Origin: Castellaniella sp034675905 | GTDB lineage: Bacteria; Pseudomonadota; Gammaproteobacteria; Burkholderiales; Burkholderiaceae_B | DNA length: 64,000 nucleotides | Reading direction: 5' to 3' | NCBI RefSeq assembly: GCF_034675905.1 | Contig: NZ_JAUCCV010000002.1 | Location: 186,001-250,000, forward strand | In this document: piece after piece, positions 36,597 to 44,962 of the stretch | Numbering within the stretch: the stretch's first letter is position 1 | Layout: each line of letters starts with the position of its first letter | Notes under the pieces: model-generated | Database searches by the model: none | What the model was told of the DNA's origin: nothing | Seen by the model: the letters and a program-made list of their open reading frames with translations, nothing else | Translations under genes and position numbers: made by a program

Positions 36597-37278
36597 GCCG
36601 ACGCTGGCGGATTTGCGCCGCCTGCGGGCGGCGGCACAAGAAGCGGCGTCATCCCGTGCGACCATCCCGCCTGCTGCCTCCAGCAGCGGGACGGCGGCGG
36701 CGCATCACCCCGAGAGCCCGCCGCTGGCTGCCAGCGACCGGGCCCTGTTTCGCCAGGCCATGCGCTTCGTGCAGCCCTTGCCGGACCAGGGACCTCGGGC
36801 GCGAGTCCTGCTGAGCCATCTTCCCGACGCCCAGCTGCGGACCCGGCGTGAACACGCACAAGGCGGGCCAGAGGTCCCCCAGTTGCCCCTGCCCCCCCGA
36901 CAGCGGCATCATCGTCAAGCCGCCTTCGATCCGGAGGCCGGAGAATTCCTGCAGGCGGGCTGCGGGCCGGATCTGCTGCGCGGCCTACGACGCGGAAAAT
37001 GGATCGCCCAGGCGACGCTGGACCTGCACGGCAGTACTGCCGACGAAGCCCGCGAACGCCTGGACCGGTTCCTGCTGTCCTGCCTGGAACACGGCATCCG
37101 CTGTGTGCGTATCATCCACGGCAAAGGCATCGGATCGCGCCAGGGAGAACCCATCCTGAAAGCCGCCGTTCGCCAGCACCTCAGCCGCCTGGAAGCCATC
37201 CAGGCCTGGGTCCAGGGCGGCGAGCGCGACGGCGGCGCAGGCGCCGTCACCGCCCTGCTGCGCCTACCAGCCCCCTAA
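36583..37278 (+). CDS. Smr/MutS2 C-terminal domain protein
   Basis: A 231-aa protein with a disordered, Ala/Ser/Pro-rich N-terminal third and an Smr domain at about residues 140-231: TLDLHGSTADEARERLDRF, then RCVRIIHGKGIGS, the LDxH and HGKG signatures of Smr nucleases. Such stand-alone Smr proteins are DNA or RNA endonucleases with quality-control roles. ATG 36583 overlaps the trxB end by 14 bases, implying coupling. Confidence 0.88.
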   Translation: MKDIKPTLADLRRLRAAAQEAASSRATIPPAASSSGTAAAHHPESPPLAASDRALFRQAMRFVQPLPDQGPRARVLLSHLPDAQLRTRREHAQGGPEVPQLPLPPRQRHHRQAAFDPEAGEFLQAGCGPDLLRGLRRGKWIAQATLDLHGSTADEARERLDRFLLSCLEHGIRCVRIIHGKGIGSRQGEPILKAAVRQHLSRLEAIQAWVQGGERDGGAGAVTALLRLPAP

Positions 37279-37342
37279 CCGCAGGCCCGCTGCCCGCCGT
37301 TTTCCGCATGCAGCCCTTTCACATCGGACGCTTGATATTCTT

Positions 37343-37678
37343 ATGAACCCCAGCTGGACATACCTGATCATTGCCATCGTGGCCGAAGTCATCGCCACAT
37401 CCGCCCTGAAGGCATCCGCCGGTTTTACCCGCCTGATGCCGTCCGCCATCACGATCATCGGCTATGGACTGGCGTTTTATCTGCTGGCGCTGGCCCTGAA
37501 AACCATCCCCGTGGGCATCGCCTACGCGGTCTGGTCCGGCGTCGGCATTGTCGCCATCGCCGCCATCGGCTATTTCGTGTTTGATCAGACCCTGGATGCC
37601 GCTGCCCTGATCGGCATCGGCCTGATTCTGGCCGGCGTGCTGGTGTTGAATGTGTTTTCGGCAGCTGGCGGGCACTGA
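37343..37678 (+). CDS. Small multidrug resistance (SMR/EmrE-type) exporter
   Basis: A 111-aa, four-helix inner-membrane protein working as a dimer. Helix 1 carries the essential glutamate in YLIIAIVAEVIATSALKAS; GFTRLMPS follows as in EmrE, and YAVWSGVGIVAIA holds the conserved Trp. This places it with quaternary-ammonium exporters (EmrE/QacE) rather than SugE/Gdx, though guanidinium export cannot be excluded. A strong terminator follows. Confidence 0.9.
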   Translation: MNPSWTYLIIAIVAEVIATSALKASAGFTRLMPSAITIIGYGLAFYLLALALKTIPVGIAYAVWSGVGIVAIAAIGYFVFDQTLDAAALIGIGLILAGVLVLNVFSAAGGH

Positions 37679-37688
37679 ATAATGAACA

Positions 37689-37731
37689 GGGCCGGTGATC
37701 AGATCACCGGCCCCGCCAGATTTTCTTTTTT
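37689..37731 (+). terminator. Rho-independent terminator after SMR gene
   Basis: Ten-bp stem GGGCCGGTGA / TCACCGGCCC (37689-37713) with a five-base loop, then TTTTCTTTTTT after eight bases. It ends the SMR transcript. Confidence 0.85.
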
Positions 37732-37840
37732 ATGGATACTGCCTACAAATGAAAGCGCTATCTGCGCAGCGCCATTGCCCCAAAGGGCTGTCTCCTCACC
37801 TGCATGAGCAGCATTATGCAGGTTGCAACACCCGCTGACA

Positions 37841-37860
37841 CCTAGGGAAGTCCCTAGGGA
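37841..37860. promoter_or_regulatory. TAGGGA dyad upstream of pirin gene
   Basis: CCTAGGGAAGTCCCTAGGGA contains the dyad TAGGGA-AG-TCCCTA (37843-37856) and a palindromic TCCCTAGGGA (37851-37860), about 60-80 bases before the pirin ATG. The rest of the 242-base gap holds the terminator and nothing coding. It looks like an operator; no binding protein can be named. Confidence 0.45.
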
Positions 37861-37920
37861 ATCCCCTGACGGATTATCGTAGCCTGTGAACAGCGCCTTT
37901 TCATCCCACTAGGAACACTC

Positions 37921-38811
37921 ATGGACGCCACCTTGCTGATCGACCGCCGCACACATGATCTGGGAGGCGGACTGATCGTCGGCCGCGTGCTGCCCTACCG
38001 CAAACGCCGCATGGTCGGCCCCTTCATCTTCCTGGATCACCTGGGGCCGCTGGATCTGGCGCCCGGCATTCCCAAAGCGCTGGACGTCAGGCCCCATCCG
38101 CACATCGGCCTATCGACCGTGACTTATCTGTACAGCGGCGCCATCACCCATCGCGACAGCTTGGGGTTTGAACAGGAAATCCGCCCCGGAGAAGTCAATT
38201 GGATGACCGCCGGCAGCGGCATCACCCACAGCGAGCGTCTGGAATACGCCCGCAGCCATGGCGCTCACATGCACGGCATCCAGGCCTGGGTCGCCCTGCC
38301 CCAGGAAGCCGAGGAAACCGCCCCCTGTTTTCATCATCACCACGGCCCCGAGCAATTACCGGAAGTCCACGAAAACGGCGTCGCCAGCCGCCTGATCGCC
38401 GGGTCCATCGATGGCGACACGGCGCGGGTCCAGACCCATTCCCCCCTGTTCTACCTGCATTGGGAGATGGATGCCGGCGCCCGTCGCAGCCTGAGCGCCC
38501 AATACCCGGAACGCGCCGTCTACGTCGCCCGAGGCGAAGTCGAACTGGATGGCTATATCCTGCCCGAAGGCCGGATGCTGGTGCTGGCTGCCGGCAGCAG
38601 CGCCCAGATTACCGCACGGCAGCCATCCACCCTGATGCTGCTGGGGGGCGACCCCATCGGCGAACGCTTCATTTACTGGAACTTTGTCTCTTCATCCAAA
38701 GACCGCCTGGAACAGGCCCGCGAGGACTGGCGGGCGCAGCGGATGACACTGCCGGTCGGCGACGATCAGGAATTCATCCCGCTGCCGGAAGACCCTCCAG
38801 GCAGCAGATAA
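37921..38811 (+). CDS. Pirin family protein
   Basis: A 296-aa bicupin. The N-terminal cupin holds the metal site in RPHPHIGLSTVTYLY and the second pair in GSGITHSER, matching the His/His...His/Glu set of pirins. LDHLGPLDLAPG is another family signature. Bacterial pirins range from quercetinase-like dioxygenases to metabolic regulators; function here is not set by context. The start is ATG 37921 right after an AGGAACACTC ribosome site. Confidence 0.9.
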   Translation: MDATLLIDRRTHDLGGGLIVGRVLPYRKRRMVGPFIFLDHLGPLDLAPGIPKALDVRPHPHIGLSTVTYLYSGAITHRDSLGFEQEIRPGEVNWMTAGSGITHSERLEYARSHGAHMHGIQAWVALPQEAEETAPCFHHHHGPEQLPEVHENGVASRLIAGSIDGDTARVQTHSPLFYLHWEMDAGARRSLSAQYPERAVYVARGEVELDGYILPEGRMLVLAAGSSAQITARQPSTLMLLGGDPIGERFIYWNFVSSSKDRLEQAREDWRAQRMTLPVGDDQEFIPLPEDPPGSR

Positions 38812-38815
38812 GCCA

Positions 38816-41386
38816 TCAGGACGGCGGCCATTCGTGCGCCGGACCGGGTCTGCCGAACAGGAACCCCTGGGCCTGCACGCAGCCCATGGCCAGCAAAGTG
38901 TCGCGCTGGACAGCGGTTTCCACCCCTTCGGCAACCACATCCAGATCCAACGATTTGGCCAGGCTCAGCACGGCGGATACGATCGCCGTGCTGCGCGGCT
39001 GTTGCCCCCGCCCCAAGGGATCGATGAAGGACCGGTCGATTTTCAAGGTCCTGAGCGGGAAACGATGCACGTGGCTGAGCGAGGAATACCCGGTGCCGAA
39101 ATCATCCAGGGCGATGCGAATACCGGCTTCATGCAGATTGCCCAGAATCTTGCCGGCTGCATCCGGGTCCGACAGCAGGGTGCCTTCGGTGACTTCGATG
39201 CAGAGCTGATGCGTTGCAATGCCGGTCTGCGCCATCATGTCCAGCAGACGCTGGGGGAAATTCCGGCTGTGAAAATGATGCGGGGAAATGTTGATGTTCA
39301 GCACCTGCTGATCCCCCAGAAAGCCCCGCACCGCCTGGCAAGCCAGACGATACATATGCCAGTCGATGGCTTCGATCAGGCCGGTTTCCTCTGCCGCAGG
39401 CAGGAAATCCCCCGGCCCCAGCAGGCCCCGTTCGGGATGCTGCCAACGGATCAAGGCTTCATACCCTGTCACGCTGGCATCGGCCAGACGCACGATAGGC
39501 TGAAAATAAGGGACGAACTGGCCGTCGTCCAGCGCCGTACGCATCTGCTGTTCCAGATCCAGCACGTTCATGGCGGACGCATGCAGTTTTTCATCAAACA
39601 GGACAAAGCGCTGCCGGCCCGCGGCCTTGGCGCGATACAAAGCCGTATCGGCATCATGCAAGAGTTGATCGACCGTCTGATAGCCCGGATGGCTCATGGC
39701 AATGCCGATGCTGACCGACACGTGCAGGGTCCGGTCGTCAATCAGAATTGCCTGGGCCATTTTGGCCTGAATGCGCTGCGCCACCTGGCAGGCTGTAGAT
39801 GGCTGGGGACAATTTTCCAGCAGAATGGCGAATTCATCCCCCGACAGCCGGCCCACGACGTCGGGCGGTCGCACGCAATCGGCTATGCGCGCTGCGACTT
39901 CGCGCAGGACTGCATCGCCTACCAGGTGACCCAGCCCGTCGTTGAACAGTTTGAAGCGGTCCACGTCCAGGTACAGCAGCGCAAAGCGCCCGCCGCGCTG
40001 CCGGGCGCTCAAGGCGCGTTCCAGCCGGTCGCGCAGGTATAGCCGGTTGGGCAGGCCCGTCAAAGGATCATGCATGACCTGATGCCGCAGCTGCTGCTGC
40101 GCCTGTTCCCGCACCGTGATCTCTTGGCGCAGTTCCAGCGTCCGGTCCAGCACCCGCTGTTCCAGCTGGGCATTCAAGGCCTGCAAAGCCTCGTCCTGCT
40201 GACGCCTTTGCAAGGTATTGGCGATCTGATAGGACACGAAGGTCAGCAGATCGGCATCCTGCGGCGTGTAATACAGGTTCTCGCGGTAGCTTTGCACCAC
40301 GACGACGCCCATGACGCCCTTTGAGCTCAACAAAGGCGCACCCAGCCAGCAGACGGATTCCTGGCCGTAGGTGGCGGCATCTACTTCGCTTCGGGCCATC
40401 AAGGCGCTGATTTCCGCCCTGTTCATCAGCACGGTCTGCCCGCCCCGGATGGCGTATTCGCTCATGCCGTCCCCCAAGGGCCGGGTCTCCAATTTTGCGC
40501 CGGTGTCGTCCACGTAGTAGGGGAAATCCAGCTGCCGGTGATCCTCCGACACCAAAGCGATATAAAAATTTTCAGCATTGAGCAGCTCACCGACCGCCAG
40601 ATGGATGCTGCGATAGAAAGTCTCGTTGCCTTCCTGACTATGGCTGAGCGCTGCAATGCGATAGAGCGTCGTCTGCAGATGCGCCGCCCGCTCGCGTTCG
40701 AACACCTGTTCCTGCAAGCGGGCATTGACGCTGGCCAATTCCCGGGTACGGTCCGCGACCCGGCGTTCCAGAGCTTCCTGACTTAGTTTTCGCTCGACTG
40801 CATTGAGCACGTGCTCGGCGACGAACGCCAGCACGTTCTGATCGGACTGTGTATACCCCCGGCCTGCTTCATAGCTCTGCACCGTCAGAACGCCGAACAC
40901 CTGGCCATCACGGCGCATCGGCACCCCCATGAAATCCACCGAAGGCGTCCCCACCGCACGGCTGCGATCCAGCCCCAGATCCCGGGCGATTTCATCAGAT
41001 GCGCCCCGCCGGGGCAGCCCATGGCGGATCAGGGCCAGGGTGATGGTGTTGTGCAGCTGTTCCGCCGTGAATTCCTGGTCAGGCCGGTACAGTTGACCAT
41101 CCATGACATCGGCAAAATAGATGAAACGGATGGTCTGGCCCTGAGGATCGTACAGGGCGATATAAAAATTTTCGGCGTACATCAACTGAGCGATGATGCC
41201 GTGCAGAGCCTTCAGCAGGCTTTGCACGTCCAGCTCCGACGCCGCCATGTTGGCGATAGCGAACAGCGCCCGCTGTAAACGTTCGGATTGCTCCAGCCGC
41301 AGCACTGAAGCCTGCAAGCGTTCAACGGCCTGTGTATCTGTCAATTCCCGCTGGTCGTCATGCGCCGCCTGGCGCGGGCGGCTCAT
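38816..41386 (-). CDS. Tandem-GAF diguanylate cyclase/phosphodiesterase (GGDEF-EAL)
   Basis: Cytosolic c-di-GMP enzyme of about 856 aa with no membrane helix. Order: GAF1 (about 45-190), coiled linker, GAF2 (about 225-375), coiled linker, GGDEF (about 415-575) with RLSGDEFAILL, and EAL (about 590-845) with YEALIRW, DDFGTGYSS, LKIDRSFI and AEGVET. All EAL catalytic residues seem present, so phosphodiesterase activity is expected; SGDEF is compatible with cyclase activity. Both GAFs share AENFYIAL. The start is uncertain: ATG 41386 or GTG 41419. Confidence 0.9.
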   Translation of the reverse strand: MSRPRQAAHDDQRELTDTQAVERLQASVLRLEQSERLQRALFAIANMAASELDVQSLLKALHGIIAQLMYAENFYIALYDPQGQTIRFIYFADVMDGQLYRPDQEFTAEQLHNTITLALIRHGLPRRGASDEIARDLGLDRSRAVGTPSVDFMGVPMRRDGQVFGVLTVQSYEAGRGYTQSDQNVLAFVAEHVLNAVERKLSQEALERRVADRTRELASVNARLQEQVFERERAAHLQTTLYRIAALSHSQEGNETFYRSIHLAVGELLNAENFYIALVSEDHRQLDFPYYVDDTGAKLETRPLGDGMSEYAIRGGQTVLMNRAEISALMARSEVDAATYGQESVCWLGAPLLSSKGVMGVVVVQSYRENLYYTPQDADLLTFVSYQIANTLQRRQQDEALQALNAQLEQRVLDRTLELRQEITVREQAQQQLRHQVMHDPLTGLPNRLYLRDRLERALSARQRGGRFALLYLDVDRFKLFNDGLGHLVGDAVLREVAARIADCVRPPDVVGRLSGDEFAILLENCPQPSTACQVAQRIQAKMAQAILIDDRTLHVSVSIGIAMSHPGYQTVDQLLHDADTALYRAKAAGRQRFVLFDEKLHASAMNVLDLEQQMRTALDDGQFVPYFQPIVRLADASVTGYEALIRWQHPERGLLGPGDFLPAAEETGLIEAIDWHMYRLACQAVRGFLGDQQVLNINISPHHFHSRNFPQRLLDMMAQTGIATHQLCIEVTEGTLLSDPDAAGKILGNLHEAGIRIALDDFGTGYSSLSHVHRFPLRTLKIDRSFIDPLGRGQQPRSTAIVSAVLSLAKSLDLDVVAEGVETAVQRDTLLAMGCVQAQGFLFGRPGPAHEWPPS

Positions 41387-41539
41387 GGATTTCCCGGTAG
41401 CACTGCGGCTGCTTGGCACGACATGTAAATTTCCCTCCCGGAATCAAGTTTTCAGGGATTCTACAAGGCTGGCCGGAAAATGCGAAGAATCGACCACCCC
41501 TGCGCAGCCGTCGCCGCGCGTCGATCCCCTGCTACTGAA

Positions 41540-42073
41540 TCACACGACCAGCCGCTCCAAGGCGCCATTGGCCAGAGCCTGCCGGGGAAGGCCGCCACGC
41601 CGCTGCTCAAGCACCAGCTTCAGCCCACCCAACCACGCGCCATGGCCAAAGACCAGCACCGGCCCCGGCGCGGATCTTGCACGATCCCGCACCCGTGTGA
41701 TGCGGGCGATGAAATCATCCATCGTTTCGCCAAGCGGCAGGCTGTGCAACGCGTTCTCCCAGCCCCCTGGGTGAGCGGCCTCCATCTCGCCCCAGGTTTT
41801 ACCCTCCCATTCGCCGAAAGCGATTTCGGCCAGATCGGGATCCGCCTCGGCATCGGGAAAACCATGCAGGACCGCCGTCTGGCGCGCCCTGCGCAGGGGC
41901 GAGGTCAGAACCAGGGCAAACTTCCGGCCCGCCAGCGCCTGCCGGTTAGCAAGCAGCATGGCAAGATCTTGAGAGCCCATCGGGTCATCCAGCGCAATAT
42001 CGCGCTGACCCTGTAAACGCCCCTGGCTATTCCACGGAGTCCGGAAATGCCGGATGAACCAAAATTCCGCCAT
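41540..42073 (-). CDS. Histidine phosphatase family protein (ABC operon)
   Basis: A 177-aa phosphoglycerate-mutase-like phosphatase. The catalytic His sits in FIRHFRTPWN, where the usual RHGET.WN has become RHFRTPWN; the second His is in VFGHGAWLGG, and the acid residue in EIAFGEWEGKTW. It begins six bases after the ABC ATPase stop, so it is the last gene of that importer operon. Dephosphorylation of an imported phosphate ester is a plausible job by context; nothing in the sequence names the substrate. Confidence 0.85.
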   Translation of the reverse strand: MAEFWFIRHFRTPWNSQGRLQGQRDIALDDPMGSQDLAMLLANRQALAGRKFALVLTSPLRRARQTAVLHGFPDAEADPDLAEIAFGEWEGKTWGEMEAAHPGGWENALHSLPLGETMDDFIARITRVRDRARSAPGPVLVFGHGAWLGGLKLVLEQRRGGLPRQALANGALERLVV

Positions 42074-42079
42074 TGCTGC

Positions 42080-43123
42080 TTAATCCGTCAACAGCGGAGC
42101 GCTGTGGCTGTCAATCGTCAGAGAAACCGGAGCGCCCTGATCATGAGGCGGCACACCGGTGGCATGCAGCGTATCCACGATGATCTGACCGTCTGAAGTA
42201 GCCACCAAGTAGCGGATCTGACTACCCAGGAACTCGCGGTGAACAACCGTCCCCTGAATGGCGCCGCCCGATGTCACCAAACGGATATTCTGCGGACGCA
42301 GCACGATAAGGTTGGCCTTGGCAACAGGATTGTCAATCGTCAAACGCTGGCCGCCTGCAGTCAGGAAGTCTTCGCTCTGCATGGCGCCTTTCAGGATATT
42401 GGCAGTACCCAGAAAGCCTGCCACAAAGGCATTTGCAGGGTGATCATAAAGCGCTTGGGGCGTTCCGATCTGCTGGATCACGCCCTTGTCCAGCACCGCC
42501 ATCCGGTCCGAGGTGGTGTTTGCTTCTTCCTGATCATGCGTCACGAAGATCGTGGTCAGCCCCAGCTTACGTTGCAGCGCCAGCAGCTCGCGCCGCATCT
42601 GGACGCGCAGCGCGGCATCCAGGTTCGATAAAGGTTCATCCAGCAGCAGCACTTGCGGTTCGATCGCGATGGTGCGGGCCAGCGCCACACGCTGTTGTTG
42701 ACCTCCCGACAATTGCGCCGGCATACGATCAGCCAAGTGCAGCAAATCCACGGTATCCAGAGCCGCCTCGACCTTGGGACCGATTTCTTGCGCGGACATC
42801 TTGCGCTCCTCGAGGCCGAAGGCAACGTTCCTGCGTACCGACATATGAGGCCAGAGCGCATAAGACTGGAAGACCATGCCCACGTTGCGTTTCCATGGCG
42901 GCAGCGCAGCGACATCGCGGTCCCCGATCAGGATGCGACCGCGCGGCGTCGGACCAAAGCCCGCGATGGCGCGCAGCAGCGTCGACTTTCCGGACCCAGA
43001 GGGCCCTAGGAAGGCAAAAAACTCACCCGGTTCGATCACCATATTGATGCCTTCCAGCACTTTGGTGTCTCCGAAGGACAGGTGCAAATCCTCGATACGG
43101 ATGCCTGCTTTAGTATGTGTCAT
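42080..43123 (-). CDS. ABC importer ATPase (FbpC/PotA-like)
   Basis: A 347-aa ATPase. Walker A GPSGSGKSTLLRAIAG, Q-loop in GMVFQSYALWPHMSVRRN, signature LSGGQQQRVALART, Walker B VLLLDEPLSNLD and the switch His in FVTHDQEEA are all intact. A TOBE-type domain occupies the last 110 residues. It is 15 bases from the permease stop, with a good GGAGACAAAA ribosome site. Partner of the 578-aa permease and 441-aa binding protein. Confidence 0.92.
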   Translation of the reverse strand: MTHTKAGIRIEDLHLSFGDTKVLEGINMVIEPGEFFAFLGPSGSGKSTLLRAIAGFGPTPRGRILIGDRDVAALPPWKRNVGMVFQSYALWPHMSVRRNVAFGLEERKMSAQEIGPKVEAALDTVDLLHLADRMPAQLSGGQQQRVALARTIAIEPQVLLLDEPLSNLDAALRVQMRRELLALQRKLGLTTIFVTHDQEEANTTSDRMAVLDKGVIQQIGTPQALYDHPANAFVAGFLGTANILKGAMQSEDFLTAGGQRLTIDNPVAKANLIVLRPQNIRLVTSGGAIQGTVVHREFLGSQIRYLVATSDGQIIVDTLHATGVPPHDQGAPVSLTIDSHSAPLLTD

Positions 43124-43138
43124 TTTTGTCTCCTTCGC

Positions 43139-44875
43139 CTAATCCTGCCCGCCGCTGGCCATAGCCTGCCGCGCGCGTTCGCGTTCGATGATGCGCTGTG
43201 AAAGAAATGTGCCCAGCGCCACAATCACGACGGCCACAATGCCAAGAGCAGCTCCAGGCCCGCGCCCGGCGGGCGATTGCATGTAAAGATAAATACCGTA
43301 AGCCAGAGGCGCATCAGAGGATTGGGCAACCAGCATGATCGTCGCTGACAATTCCACCGCCGCCGTGGCGAAGCTGGTGACGAAACCGGCCAGAATGCCC
43401 CCTGCCATCAGCGGCACCACGATGCGCCGGATAGTGCTGGTGCGAGATGCACCCAAGCTTTCAGCTGCTTCTTCGAGCGACAGCGCAATCTGTTGCAGCG
43501 CTGCCATGCATGCCCGCAGCGCGTAAGGCAAGCGGCGCACCGCCAGCGCCACGATGATGATGCCCCAGAAACTGGACATCTGACCCAAACCGAAGGGGAG
43601 TTCGATGCCATGGAACATCCGCAGATAACCGATGCCCAGCACCACGCCCGGCACCGCGAGTGCGGCCGTCGCCATGTAGTCCAGCCATTTGCGCCCGGCC
43701 AGTTTGGTACGGATCACAATATAAGCAATGGCCGTACCCAGCACCACATCGATCACTGCGGCCGAACCCGCATACACCAGCGTGTTCCAGACGTACTCTG
43801 ACGACTGGGTGAAAATCGTGCCGAAATGCTGGAGGGTAAATCCGTCAGGCAGCGGTGAAAAAGACCAGATCGTCCCGAAGGCAAGCAGCAGCAAGCCGAT
43901 ATGCGGCGACAGCACCAGGGCCAGGATCAGCCCGATCACGCCCCACGCCAACCACGTCTCGCGCGGCTGCAAGTCGCGGCGCGACAGCCCCCCGCCGCCC
44001 TTTTGCACGGTCGCATAATCCTTGCCGCGCATGAACAGGAACGAAGCCCACAGCGAGAAGATCGAGAACGCCACAAGGATGAACGAGATGACATAACCCA
44101 TCGGGTCATTGATCCCCACGCCGGTGATGCGCAAGTAGGCCTGCGGCGCCAGCATATTGTTGACGTTCAGCAACAAGGGCGTACCCAGATCGTCGAAAAC
44201 CTTGATAAAGACCAGCGCTGCACCCGCCAGATAGCCCGGCATCGCCAGCGGAAAGACAATACGGCGAAACATCCTCATCCCATGAGAACCCAGGTTCTGC
44301 GCCGCTTCCTCCATCGAGCGATCGATATTGCGCAAACTCGCCGACAAGTTGATCAGGATGAAAGGAAAGTAATGGATGGACTCGACCAGGATGACGCCAT
44401 TCAGGCCATCCATGAACGGAATACGAAAACCGAAATACTCGTTCAACAGCAAGTTGATCGAGCCGTTGCGGCCAAACAGCAGCGACATCGCCACCGCCCC
44501 AACGAAGGGCGGCATGATCAAGGGGATGATCCCCAGTGATTGGATCACGGCGGTGCCGGCGAAATTGAAACGCGTAGTGATATAAGCCAGCGGCAGAGCA
44601 ATCGCGGTTGCCATCACCACCGACACTGCCGAGACATAGAAGGAGTTCACGAAACTTTCGCGAAACAGCGTCGTATTGAAGAAGTCCTGAAAATGCTGCA
44701 GCGTAAAATTGCCGGTACCCGCGTCCAGAAAAGCCACATAGATCACCTGCGCCACCGGCAGGATCAGAAAAGCCATCAGAAAAATGGCGATCAGAATGCC
44801 GGCCATCGCGGCGCCCGATAGTTGCGGAAACAACGTGAACCGGCGCAGGACGGCGCCCTGGGAAGTAAAATCCAT
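43139..44875 (-). CDS. ABC importer permease, fused double-domain (FbpB type)
   Basis: A 578-aa inner-membrane protein with about 12 helices in two halves, each with a BPD transporter domain. EAA-loop matches are EEAAQNLGSHGMRMFRRIV in the first half and EEAAESLGASRTSTIRRIV in the second. This fused form is typical of the Fe(III), AfuB and 2-aminoethylphosphonate class of importers. ATG 44875 is chosen with AGGA upstream; the frame extends 14 codons further without support. Confidence 0.92.
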   Translation of the reverse strand: MDFTSQGAVLRRFTLFPQLSGAAMAGILIAIFLMAFLILPVAQVIYVAFLDAGTGNFTLQHFQDFFNTTLFRESFVNSFYVSAVSVVMATAIALPLAYITTRFNFAGTAVIQSLGIIPLIMPPFVGAVAMSLLFGRNGSINLLLNEYFGFRIPFMDGLNGVILVESIHYFPFILINLSASLRNIDRSMEEAAQNLGSHGMRMFRRIVFPLAMPGYLAGAALVFIKVFDDLGTPLLLNVNNMLAPQAYLRITGVGINDPMGYVISFILVAFSIFSLWASFLFMRGKDYATVQKGGGGLSRRDLQPRETWLAWGVIGLILALVLSPHIGLLLLAFGTIWSFSPLPDGFTLQHFGTIFTQSSEYVWNTLVYAGSAAVIDVVLGTAIAYIVIRTKLAGRKWLDYMATAALAVPGVVLGIGYLRMFHGIELPFGLGQMSSFWGIIIVALAVRRLPYALRACMAALQQIALSLEEAAESLGASRTSTIRRIVVPLMAGGILAGFVTSFATAAVELSATIMLVAQSSDAPLAYGIYLYMQSPAGRGPGAALGIVAVVIVALGTFLSQRIIERERARQAMASGGQD

Positions 44876-44962
44876 CGTACTTGTCCTAAAAAGGATTGGC
44901 GTACACGCAGGGCCCACCCTGCTCAGAAAGCGGACCCTGGCTAGCCTTCGACCAGCAGACTG

